A stretch of DNA of 29,130 nt, from assembly GCA_913056415.1 (NCBI GenBank), contig CAJXNA010000003.1, positions 1 to 29,130 of the forward strand. Reading direction: 5' to 3'. Shown here in pieces: positions 22,849 to 29,130 of this stretch. Source of the DNA: an uncultured Chloroflexota bacterium (lineage in GTDB: Bacteria > Chloroflexota > Dehalococcoidia > SM23-28-2 > RBG-16-64-32). A program made the position numbers and the translations under genes. A model generated the notes under the pieces. The model was not told the DNA's origin. It ran no database searches and saw nothing but the letters and a program-made list of their open reading frames with translations. The number at the start of each line of letters is the position of its first letter. The stretch's first letter is position 1.

Positions 22849-24117
22849 ATGCTAGAGTCTCAGGTATACCAAGGTGGCGTGCCTGCTCCGCCCGCGGAGG
22901 AGCAGCCGTCCTTCGAACCCCAGATTGAGGTTGAGGAGAGCAGTGAGGATTTCGCCCGCGTCATCGCGGCGCCGTTGCTGTCCGGCTTCGGCATAACGCT
23001 GGGGAACGCGCTTAGGCGCGTGCTCCTCAGCTCACTTCCCGGAGCGGCGGTTACCTCTGTGCGCATCGATGGCGTACAACACGAGTTCTCCACCATACCA
23101 AACGTAAAGGAGGACGTGATTGAGTTCCTCCTGAACGTCAAGGAGCTGCGCCTGCGGGCCGCCTCAGACCGGCCCGGGACGCTGGTACTGGACGTCAGCG
23201 GTCGTGATGGTGAGATCACCGCAGCTGATCTACAGGTGCCGGAGCACTACGAAGTGGTGAATCCGGATCTCCACTTGGCGACGATGGATTCGCCCAAGGG
23301 CCAGCTCCACGTGGAGCTAAACGTTGAGCCCGGCCGCGGCTACGTGCCCGCTGGCCAGGCCGATGGCCTGGCCCTGGGCGTGATTCCAATGGACGCCATG
23401 TTCTCGCCGGTGCGCAAGGTTAACTATAAGGTTGGCCGCACGCGCGTCGGTCGGGATGCCAACTACGACCGTTTGGAGATGGAGATCTGGACCGACGGCA
23501 CCATCAGCGCCGTCGATGCCGTCAGCAACAGCGCCGAGATTATCATGGAGCAGTTCAAGCTGTTCGCTCACATGGGGCAGCCGCCTCTGCCGGTGGTGGA
23601 GCGCGGCCTGGGCGCTGGCGTAGTCCTTACGCCAGAGAAGTTTAATATGCCCATAGAGGACCTAAACCTTTCTATGCGGGCGTACAACTGTCTGCGCCGT
23701 AGCGGCCTCATGACGGTGGGTCAGGTGCTGGAGAATAGCGAAGAGGAGCTCCTCTCCCTGCGCAACTTCGGCCGCAAGTCCTACGACGAGCTGAAGGACA
23801 AGCTGAGCGAGATGGACCTCCTCCCCGTCGAGCAGCCGGAAGAGGTGATGGAGGCGCCGCCCCTGGAGGAAGGGGAGGGTCCCATTCTGGCTCCCCGCCC
23901 GACGGAGGCGGCAGCTGAAGCCGCTCCCGCCGTTACGGAGGCACAGGAAGCAGTTGGGGAGGCGAAGGAGGTGCCGGAGGTGGCCGAGGCGTCGGCTAAG
24001 AAGCCCGCCAAGGCCGCGAAGGCCGAGCCGTCCGCCGAGGCTGAGGCCGAGGATGAGGAGATCCCGGATTGGAAGCGCAAGCTGATGGAGATCACAGGCG
24101 AGGAGGGCGGCGAATAG
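22849..24117 (+). CDS. rpoA: RNA polymerase alpha subunit with acidic C-terminal tail
   Basis: Alpha subunit that dimerises to scaffold RNA polymerase and contacts UP elements. The N-terminal domain has GFGITLGNALRRVLLSSLPG (46-65) and the conserved VNYKVGRTRVG-type strand (191-201). The C-terminal domain is at about 267-326, with Arg277 in LSMRAYNCLRR matching the DNA-contacting arginine 265 of E. coli, and GRKSYDELKDKL. Residues 327-422 are an added 96-residue tail rich in Glu, Ala, Pro and Lys that ends in a less random IPDWKRKLMEITGEEGGE. Usual family length is about 310-350. It lies between rpsD and rplQ as expected. Confidence 0.97.
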   Translation: MLESQVYQGGVPAPPAEEQPSFEPQIEVEESSEDFARVIAAPLLSGFGITLGNALRRVLLSSLPGAAVTSVRIDGVQHEFSTIPNVKEDVIEFLLNVKELRLRAASDRPGTLVLDVSGRDGEITAADLQVPEHYEVVNPDLHLATMDSPKGQLHVELNVEPGRGYVPAGQADGLALGVIPMDAMFSPVRKVNYKVGRTRVGRDANYDRLEMEIWTDGTISAVDAVSNSAEIIMEQFKLFAHMGQPPLPVVERGLGAGVVLTPEKFNMPIEDLNLSMRAYNCLRRSGLMTVGQVLENSEEELLSLRNFGRKSYDELKDKLSEMDLLPVEQPEEVMEAPPLEEGEGPILAPRPTEAAAEAAPAVTEAQEAVGEAKEVPEVAEASAKKPAKAAKAEPSAEAEAEDEEIPDWKRKLMEITGEEGGE

Positions 24118-24118
24118 G

Positions 24119-24481
24119 ATGGCTAACCGTATTGCCGGGCGCAAGCTGGGCAGGCCGACCGACCACAGGCTGGCCCTCTTTCGCAACCTGGTGACCGATC
24201 TTCTACGACACGAGAAGATCATCACCACGGAGGCGAAGGCGAAGGAGGTGCGGGGCTTTGCCGAGCGCATGATTACACTGGGCAAGAGGGGCGACTTGCA
24301 CGCCCGTCGTCAGGCGCTGCGCTTCGTGTACGACAAGAAGATAGTGGAGAAGGTGTTTGATAGCCTGGCCGAGCGTTATGCGACGAGGCCGGGCGGCTAC
24401 ACGCGAGTCGTGAAGCTGGGGCTGCGGCATGGAGACGGCGCCCGCATGGCCCAACTGGAGATGATAGCGGAGGAGGGCTAG
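24119..24481 (+). CDS. rplQ: 50S ribosomal protein L17
   Basis: Protein of 120 residues at the tunnel exit. GRKLGRPTDHRLALFRNLVTD (7-27), LLRHEKIITTEAKAKEVR and the YTRVVKLGLRHGDGARMAQLEM end are canonical. It begins one base after the rpoA stop. Confidence 0.98.
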   Translation: MANRIAGRKLGRPTDHRLALFRNLVTDLLRHEKIITTEAKAKEVRGFAERMITLGKRGDLHARRQALRFVYDKKIVEKVFDSLAERYATRPGGYTRVVKLGLRHGDGARMAQLEMIAEEG

Positions 24482-24492
24482 GCGGCGCTGCT

Positions 24493-24505
24493 CCGCCTTA
24501 GGCGG
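24493..24505 (+). promoter_or_regulatory. Inverted repeat abutting the truA start codon
   Basis: CCGCC-TTA-GGCGG directly precedes the truA ATG, and no Shine-Dalgarno sequence is visible in the 24-base gap. A five-pair hairpin here could hinder independent initiation, so truA may rely on ribosomes finishing rplQ. No T-run follows, so it is not a standard terminator. Confidence 0.3.
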
Positions 24506-25309
24506 ATGGTAAGGGACGCATCAGTCCGCCGGCTGGCCTTGCTCCTGGAGTACGAGGGCACCGGTTTCGGGGGCTCTCAGTACCAGAAGAATACGGAAAC
24601 GATACAGGACGCGCTTGAGCGCGCCCTGCGCAGCTTAACAGGCGAACCAATAAGGGTGGCCCTCGCAGGGCGAACCGATGCCGGTGTCCACGCCAGAGGG
24701 CAGGTGGCGGCGTTCACCTCGGGCAGTCGTCACGGACCGGATGTGTTCGTGCGGGCTCTCAACCATCACCTGCCGGAGCAGATAGCGGTGCGGATGGTCA
24801 GAGAGGTTGCTCTGACCTTTGACCCACGCCGACAGGCGGTCAGCCGCTGGTATCGCTACACCATCCACAACGGCCGCCAACGGCCCGCGCTCATGCGAGC
24901 CGTTGTCTGGCAGGTGGCGGAGCCGCTGGACGCGGATGCGATGGCTGAGGCGGCCGCTTCTCTCGTGGGTGAGCATGACTTTGCCGCGTTCACGCAGCCG
25001 TCTTTCGCCGGTCGGCGGAGCACTTGCCGGCGGATGACGCGGGCGGAGGTGAAGCGCTGCGGCCGCCGCATCCTGGTGGAGGTGGAGGCGAACGCTTTCC
25101 TTCCCCATCAGGTACGTCGTATAGTAGGGTCGCTGGTGGAGGTGGGAAGAGGCAGGCTCTCGGCGGGAGAGTTCGGAAGTCTCCTCCGGGAGGCCAAGCC
25201 GGGAGCGGCGAGCCTTACGGCGCCGGCGCGCGGGCTCTGCCTGATGAAGGTTCGTTATGAGGATGGGTTGTTTGACGATGAAGACGATGAAACGGATGAA
25301 GACGTATAG
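24506..25309 (+). CDS. truA: tRNA pseudouridine(38-40) synthase TruA
   Basis: Makes pseudouridine at positions 38-40 of the tRNA anticodon arm; 267 residues. The catalytic aspartate is Asp58 in GRTDAGVHARGQVAAF. Other family motifs are LLEYEGTGFGGSQYQ (13-27) and FLPHQVRRIVGSLVEVGRG. The usual GWQ-x-Q reads GSQYQ, a mild variation. The last residues (DDEDDETDEDV) are acidic and are encoded by a repetitive GATGAAGACG-containing stretch that overlaps the rplM start by 14 bases. Confidence 0.95.
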   Translation: MVRDASVRRLALLLEYEGTGFGGSQYQKNTETIQDALERALRSLTGEPIRVALAGRTDAGVHARGQVAAFTSGSRHGPDVFVRALNHHLPEQIAVRMVREVALTFDPRRQAVSRWYRYTIHNGRQRPALMRAVVWQVAEPLDADAMAEAAASLVGEHDFAAFTQPSFAGRRSTCRRMTRAEVKRCGRRILVEVEANAFLPHQVRRIVGSLVEVGRGRLSAGEFGSLLREAKPGAASLTAPARGLCLMKVRYEDGLFDDEDDETDEDV

Positions 25310-25754
25310 CCTGAAGGGCGGCGAGATCGATAAGCGCTGGCAGGTGGTGGACGCCACAGGTCAGGTGCTGGGGCGTCTCGCCACCCAGGTGGCCGGCTTC
25401 CTTATGGGCAAGCACAAGCCCACATACTCCGCCCACCTGGACATGGGCGACTTTGTGGTGGTGGTGAACGCCGATAAGGTGCGAGTTACCGGAAACAAGA
25501 TGGAAGACAAGACGTACTACAGGCATACGGGCTATATGGGCGGCCTCAAGACGACCAGCCTTAGCAGGATGATGGAGCGCCACCCCGAGCGCGTCATTGA
25601 GCTGGCGGTGCGCGGCATGCTCCCCCGTAACCGCCTCAACCGTCACGTCCTCCGGCACCTCAAGGTGTACGCCGGTCCCGATCACCCACACCAGGCGCAG
25701 GTCAACGCCTCCCGCAAGAGGGAGGCCGCAGCCAGCAGGGAGCAACAGTCATGA
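25296..25754 (+). CDS. rplM: 50S ribosomal protein L13
   Basis: Early-assembly protein, 152 residues from the chosen start. KRWQVVDATGQVLGRLA, FLMGKHKPTYSAHLDMGD and the GMLPRNRLNRHVLRHLKVYAG stretch are typical. Three in-frame ATGs (25278, 25287, 25296) lie in the truA overlap; 25296 gives the common MKTYSLKGGEIDKRW start. None has a strong Shine-Dalgarno, so coupling to truA is likely. Confidence 0.95.
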   Translation: MKTYSLKGGEIDKRWQVVDATGQVLGRLATQVAGFLMGKHKPTYSAHLDMGDFVVVVNADKVRVTGNKMEDKTYYRHTGYMGGLKTTSLSRMMERHPERVIELAVRGMLPRNRLNRHVLRHLKVYAGPDHPHQAQVNASRKREAAASREQQS

Positions 25755-26179
25755 CCGAAGAAAAGACCGAGGTGACCATCGTCCCAGAGGGCGAGCATTA
25801 CTTTGGCGGCACGGGAAAACGGAAATCGGCGGTGGCCCAGGTGCGGCTCTATTCCGGCTCCGGTACCATCTTCGTGAACGGCAAGCCGTTGCAGGAGGTG
25901 TTCACACGGGAGCTGCACCACGCCAAGGTGCGCCTGCCTCTGTCTACGACTGATACGGAGGGTCGCTTCAACGTTCATGCCAAGATCGCGGGGGGCGGCA
26001 TCTCCGCCTGGGCCGACGCGTTGGCGCACGGGATGACGCGCGCCCTCCTCGCCTTCGACAGCGGCCTCAGACCGTCCCTGCGCAAGGCCGGCCTCCTTAC
26101 CCGTGATCCACGGGTGAAGGAGCGCAAGAAGCCCGGCCTTAAGCGCGCCCGCAAGGCGCCGCAGTACACCAAGCGGTAG
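25751..26179 (+). CDS. rpsI: 30S ribosomal protein S9
   Basis: Protein of 142 residues whose C-terminal arginine reaches the P-site tRNA. YFGGTGKRKSAVAQVRL, VNGKPLQEVFTRELH and the final PGLKRARKAPQYTKR are diagnostic. About ten residues precede the usual start. The ATG overlaps the rplM stop by four bases. It is the last + strand gene of the supercluster and ends 10 bases from the convergent toxin stop; no terminator hairpin is visible in that gap. Confidence 0.97.
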   Translation: MTEEKTEVTIVPEGEHYFGGTGKRKSAVAQVRLYSGSGTIFVNGKPLQEVFTRELHHAKVRLPLSTTDTEGRFNVHAKIAGGGISAWADALAHGMTRALLAFDSGLRPSLRKAGLLTRDPRVKERKKPGLKRARKAPQYTKR

Positions 26180-26189
26180 CGAAGCAGCG

Positions 26190-26504
26190 TTATTCCAGAT
26201 CGAGGGCGAACTTAGCCGCCAGGGCGACGGCCGCCATCCTGCCGGCGGAAAGGGCGGTGATGCGCTCCTTTACGCTCGCCTTGGGGATGGTAAGGATGCT
26301 ATCCAAGTTGACCACGCAGGCTTCGGGCATTCCGTCCTCTAGCCCGATAGGCACCTCCACCGGAATCCCGCGGATGGTCTTGGTCACCGGGGCCACGGTA
26401 ACAGCGGTGCGCACTCGATAGGCGCGATCCCTCGATAGGAGCAGGACAGGCCTTCGGCCGACCGGAGGCGGTAGCTGGGCCCACCAGACCTCGCCACGAC
26501 GCAC
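26190..26504 (-). CDS. MazF/PemK-family endoribonuclease toxin
   Basis: Type II toxin of 104 residues that would cleave mRNA at short sites. The family start VRRGEVWWAQL, the GRRPVLLLSRD segment with the catalytic arginine region, the VAPVTKTIRGIPVEV strand with the catalytic threonine, and the CVVNLDSILTIPK segment are present. The GTG at 26504 begins one base after the antitoxin stop; a longer in-frame ORF reaching 26594 only overlaps the antitoxin and lacks family similarity. It points at the ribosomal cluster end to end. Confidence 0.88.
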   Translation of the reverse strand: MRRGEVWWAQLPPPVGRRPVLLLSRDRAYRVRTAVTVAPVTKTIRGIPVEVPIGLEDGMPEACVVNLDSILTIPKASVKERITALSAGRMAAVALAAKFALDLE

Positions 26505-26505
26505 T

Positions 26506-26757
26506 CTACCAGCGCTCTTCTTCCAGCACCTCGCGAGCCAGGCCTTCCTGGGCCTCCGCAATCCCTGTGGTCTCAGGTAGGCGCCGGTACCCATCCTCGT
26601 AGAGGCGGTCCAGTTCCTCCCGTTCCATCGTCTCGATGTAGCGTCGACAGGCCTGCCGGATCAACTCCGAGCGGGACTGCCGGTGTCTGCGGGACAGTCG
26701 GTCAAGAGTTTCGAGCAACTCCCCGTCAATCGGGATCTGGATGATTTTCTTGGCCAT
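26506..26757 (-). CDS. Ribbon-helix-helix (CopG-type) antitoxin
   Basis: Antitoxin of 83 residues. The N-terminal strand AKKIIQIPIDGELLETLDRL and the helix pair HRQSRSELIRQACRRYIE form a ribbon-helix-helix DNA-binding domain; the acidic C-terminal half would wrap the toxin. The ATG at 26757 is preferred over 26766, because the -10 box is at 26767-26772 and transcription should start near 26760, giving a very short or absent leader. It precedes mazF by one base in one operon and is likely to repress that operon. Confidence 0.85.
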   Translation of the reverse strand: MAKKIIQIPIDGELLETLDRLSRRHRQSRSELIRQACRRYIETMEREELDRLYEDGYRRLPETTGIAEAQEGLAREVLEEERW

Positions 26758-26766
26758 GGCTTCCAC

Positions 26767-26795
26767 ATTATACTACACAGTATTATTCCACAACT
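26767..26795 (-). promoter_or_regulatory. Toxin-antitoxin promoter with palindromic operator
   Basis: On the minus strand a perfect TATAAT occupies 26772-26767. A -35 is poor (TTGTGG with a 15-base spacer, or AGTTGT with 17). The perfect inverted repeat ATACT-ACAC-AGTAT (26770-26783) overlaps the -10 and is a natural binding site for a ribbon-helix-helix dimer pair, consistent with autoregulation. Confidence 0.6.
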
Positions 26796-26813
26796 GTGTG
26801 TGTTGTCATTCCC

Positions 26814-27899
26814 TTACTTCTGCCGCGCCAGCCAGGCTTTCAGGCTGTCGATTTCCGTCGTGGGTGTGGGGTCGACGCCGTTCAGCAGCGCCGCGTAGTA
26901 GCTCACGTAATCGCCCATCAGGACGGAGGTCATAGCCTGCGCCAAGGCGCTCTTGCCCTCAGCCTGCACCTCCGTATACTCCACCCCCGCCTCGGCCAGC
27001 GCCTTCCGGCTAAACTCGTAGTGAAGCGCCACCCGTGGGTGCATGTCAGGCGATTGCAGGTAGACGACGAACACCAGCCGGGCTACCTCCTTGGGCAGCA
27101 CGAAGGAGACGAGGGCGTTGTGGTTCGCCTCAGGGAGCTGCTCGGAGAACGCCCAGACCTTTGACGATTCGTTGAGCTGGGTCTTCCAGCGGTGCGCTAC
27201 TTCGGTCAGCAGCTCGGCGCCGTAGATCACGGGCAGCCGCCCGGTCAACCTGCCCGCGAGCTGCTTGGCGGCGTTCTCGGCCAGCGGCACCTCCTCCCCG
27301 ATGCGCGAACGGAGCGACTGCATCGCCGAGAGCGTCTCGTCCACATCCCGCGCGATGCCCTGCATAAGGCCCAGCGTCTCCGCGACGGCCAGCAGGGGCA
27401 TCAGGCCGTAGCCGAACGCCGCGCGGGGCTCGCCGCGGAACTGGAAGACGAAGGCGGGGACGCCGTTGGCGCGGGCCGTCGTCAGCAGCCTGCCGCCGGT
27501 GGTCAGCACCAGCTTCTTGGCCGGCGTGGCGAGCCCCTGCTGGAACGCCGATAGCGTCTCCTCCGTGTTGCCGCTGAAGCTGGAGGCGATGAGCAGCGTG
27601 CGGTCGTCCACGTAGGGAGGCAGATCGTAGTGGCGCTGGTTCAGCACCGGTACGGGGCATTCACGGGCGAGCAGCAGCCGGAGGAAATCGCCGGCTATGG
27701 CGGAGCCTCCCATGCCCAGGATGACGATCCGCTCGATCTCACGATAGGCTGGGGGCAGTTCCAGGCGGCGGGCCTCCTCCCAGGCGTCGCGGCACTGGTC
27801 CGGCAAGTCGCGGACGGCGGCGCCCATGCCGCCGGGGTCCAGGCGGGCGCGTGCTTCGGCGTCGTCGAGGATGCGGAGGTCAGACACCGGTGAGCTCAC
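26814..27899 (-). CDS. Bifunctional phosphoglucose/phosphomannose isomerase
   Basis: Interconverts glucose-6-P or mannose-6-P with fructose-6-P; 361 residues with two SIS domains. The first SIS domain has VILGMGGSAIAGD (59-71) and SSFSGNTEET (106-115), typical of the PGI/PMI subfamily found in Archaea and some bacteria rather than the classical Pgi. The GTG at 27899 overlaps the stop of the upstream phosphomannomutase by 20 bases, with another possible GTG at 27887. Together they could supply mannose-1-P and glucose-1-P for cell-surface sugars. Confidence 0.9.
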   Translation of the reverse strand: MSSPVSDLRILDDAEARARLDPGGMGAAVRDLPDQCRDAWEEARRLELPPAYREIERIVILGMGGSAIAGDFLRLLLARECPVPVLNQRHYDLPPYVDDRTLLIASSFSGNTEETLSAFQQGLATPAKKLVLTTGGRLLTTARANGVPAFVFQFRGEPRAAFGYGLMPLLAVAETLGLMQGIARDVDETLSAMQSLRSRIGEEVPLAENAAKQLAGRLTGRLPVIYGAELLTEVAHRWKTQLNESSKVWAFSEQLPEANHNALVSFVLPKEVARLVFVVYLQSPDMHPRVALHYEFSRKALAEAGVEYTEVQAEGKSALAQAMTSVLMGDYVSYYAALLNGVDPTPTTEIDSLKAWLARQK

Positions 27900-28530
27900 G
27901 GACTTCGCTTAGCACCTTGGCCACCAGCTCTTCCCGGGGCACCTCCGTGTAGATGCGCATAAGCGGCTCCGTGCCGGACAGGCGGATCAGGGCCCAGGCG
28001 CCATCATCCAGGCGGAAGCGCAGGCCGTCCGTGCGGTCGATGGCCGTCACTTTCATGCCGGCGATGCTCTTCGGGCGCAGCCCCTCCAGTCTCGACTCCA
28101 TCCGCGTTCGCTCCTGCGGCGACATCTCGATGTCTACGCGATCGTAGTAGTGCGGCCCCACCTTATCAAACAGCTCCGCGACGAGGTCGGCGGCGTCCTT
28201 GTGTCGCCGCGCCATCAGGTCCAGGAAGTACAGTCCGGAGAGGATGCCGTCTCGCTCCGGCAGATGGCCGCGGAAGGCGTAGCCGCCGCTCTCCTCGCCC
28301 GCGGCCACGGCGTCCGTCTCCATCATCACCGGTCCGAGGAACTTGAAGCCGACGGCGGTGCGGTGCACCGGCACATCGAAGAGCGCGCCCAGCTTGTCCA
28401 CCATCGCGCTCTGCGTGATGGACCGCACCAGCGGGCCTCGCACCCCGCGCACCTCCAGCTGATGGAGGCAGAGCAGCGAGAACACCTCGAGCGTGGTGAT
28501 GAACTCCCCACGCTCGTCCAGGACGCCGAC
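27880..28530 (-). CDS. Phosphomannomutase/phosphoglucomutase, C-terminal part only
   Basis: Interconverts hexose 1- and 6-phosphates in this family. Only the C-terminal half is present (about 216 residues against a usual 450-480). The sugar-binding loop GEESGGYAF and the phosphate-binding loop RLSGTEPLMRIYTE are intact. Reading upstream in frame, homology continues through VGVLDERGEFITTLEVFSLL but the metal loop that should come just before (DGDADR) is replaced by unrelated residues at about 28531. The catalytic serine and the first two domains are absent. An annotated start at GTG 28485 would be an artefact. The loss coincides with the join to DrmA-like DNA. Confidence 0.85.
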   Translation of the reverse strand, partial: VGVLDERGEFITTLEVFSLLCLHQLEVRGVRGPLVRSITQSAMVDKLGALFDVPVHRTAVGFKFLGPVMMETDAVAAGEESGGYAFRGHLPERDGILSGLYFLDLMARRHKDAADLVAELFDKVGPHYYDRVDIEMSPQERTRMESRLEGLRPKSIAGMKVTAIDRTDGLRFRLDDGAWALIRLSGTEPLMRIYTEVPREELVAKVLSEVRELTGV

Positions 28531-28532
28531 GC
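28522..28532. other. Junction between phosphomannomutase and DrmA homologies
   Basis: GACGCCGACGC at 28522-28532 fits both sides. On the minus strand it can encode the end of the metal loop DGDADR-VGV of the mutase; on the plus strand it encodes the DADA of the DrmA-like frame. Left of it the minus frame is a clear mutase; right of it only the plus frame has homology. This is a short-overlap join, whether natural or artefactual. Confidence 0.7.
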
Positions 28533-29130
28533 CCTCGACGCCTTCCGCGTGGCGAGCCGGGCGGTCGCGCGCGCCCTGCGCCAGCGGCTCACGGAACAGT
28601 TCAAGGATAAGTCACCGCGCTGGCGGGCCTTCCAGCTCGCCTTTATCCTACTCAACCTCTCGGGCCTTGCCGACCCGCACGACCGCAACCGCGAGACGGT
28701 GGACCTGCTCTTCTTCCCGACGGGCGGCGGCAAGACCGAGGCGTACTTCGGTCTCGCGGCCTTCGCGATGGTGCTGAGAAGGCTGCGCCACCCGGGCGAT
28801 AAAGGGCTCGTGGGCGCCGGGGTGAGCGTGATCATGCGCTACACGCTGCGGCTTCTCACGCTCGATCAACTCGCGCGCGCCGCCGGGCTTGTGTGCGCGC
28901 TGGAGCTCGAGCGCGAGAAGGAGGTCGCGCGCTACGGCAAGTGGCCCTTTGAAATCGGCCTCTGGGTAGGAAAGGCCGCGACCCCTAATATCCTCGGGCG
29001 CAAGGGGGACGGACGCTCGGACTCGGCGCGCGCCAAGGTGCGGCAGTTCAAGGCCGACCCGAAAGGCAAGCCCTCGCCCATCCCGCTCGAGAACTGCCCG
29101 TGGTGCGGGACGCGATTCGGACCCGACTCC
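28522..29130 (+). CDS. DISARM helicase DrmA-like, internal fragment
   Basis: An open frame of about 203 codons with no start and no stop in the window. Residues resemble DrmA, the SF2-type helicase of the DISARM anti-phage system: an AFRVASRAVARAL helix, WRAFQLAFILLNLSGLADP, the Walker A box FFPTGGGKTEAYFGLAAF (PTGGGKT at 28717-28737), the RYTLRLLTLDQLARAA motif, WPFEIGLWVGKAATPN and a CPWCG zinc-knuckle start at 29095. In the family it acts with DrmB and a methyltransferase to restrict unmodified incoming DNA. Leu codons are mostly CTC, unlike the CTG-rich ribosomal genes. The 5' end is cut at the junction, the 3' end by the window. Function here cannot be assumed. Confidence 0.85.

Noticed and set aside
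26180..26189. Terminator for the ribosomal cluster
   Set aside because: Only ten bases separate the convergent stops, and no hairpin with a T-run is visible.
28201..28521. Extension of the DrmA-like plus frame back through the mutase gene
   Set aside because: The frame stays open there, but it is exactly codon-aligned antisense to the mutase and has no DrmA similarity left of the junction.
1..29130. CRISPR arrays, tRNA or rRNA genes, complete insertion sequences
   Set aside because: No regularly spaced repeats, tRNA-like cloverleaf, rRNA sequence or transposase motif was noticed in reading.

Overview
The window is a chromosomal segment of a fairly GC-rich bacterium carrying one almost uninterrupted ribosomal-protein supercluster on the + strand (str, S10, spc and alpha blocks joined, 5.5-26.2 kb). 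The gene order, a 15-residue-class insertion in S12, zinc (Cys4-type) forms of S4, S14, L24, L36 and adenylate kinase, many GTG starts, and a bifunctional phosphoglucose/phosphomannose isomerase suggest Chloroflexota (Dehalococcoidia-like). That placement is inference from memory of the families, not a phylogeny.

Layout. 1-893: an AT-rich, motif-iterating stretch, a small conserved protein of unknown function with a promoter placed for a leaderless mRNA, and a dispersed-type palindrome. 894-5324: folE, a GNAT_6-type acyltransferase, an MshA-like GT4 glycosyltransferase, a PIG-L deacetylase and the cytochrome c assembly protein CcsB, tightly spaced. 5331-5512: a near-consensus sigma-70 promoter and a structured leader that looks like an attenuator. 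5513-26179: rpsL rpsG fusA rpsJ rplC rplD rplW rplB rpsS rplV rpsC rplP rpmC rpsQ rplN rplX rplE rpsN rpsH rplF rplR rpsE rpmD rplO secY adk map infA rpmJ rpsM rpsK rpsD rpoA rplQ truA rplM rpsI. There is no tuf between fusA and rpsJ. L4, S3, S17 and RpoA carry long low-complexity C-terminal tails. 26190-26795 (- strand): a MazF-type toxin with a ribbon-helix-helix antitoxin and a palindromic operator. 26814-28530 (- strand): phosphoglucose/phosphomannose isomerase, preceded by the C-terminal half of a phosphomannomutase.

At about 28,522-28,532 the phosphomannomutase homology stops abruptly and a different reading frame on the + strand becomes homologous to DrmA, the DISARM anti-phage helicase, running off the window end. 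The two parts meet over a shared run of about 11 bases. This is either a real rearrangement that dropped a defence island into a sugar-metabolism gene or, at least as likely, a chimeric join.

Function. Most of the window is the translation, transcription and secretion core (30S and 50S proteins, EF-G, IF-1, RNA polymerase alpha, SecY, Map, TruA, Adk). The most interesting accessory signals are the MshA-like/PIG-L/acyltransferase trio, which could be part of a mycothiol- or bacillithiol-like pathway, the str leader, the shared acidic tails, and the DISARM junction. No rRNA, tRNA, CRISPR array or complete insertion sequence was seen. No gene-free stretch exceeds 300 bases.
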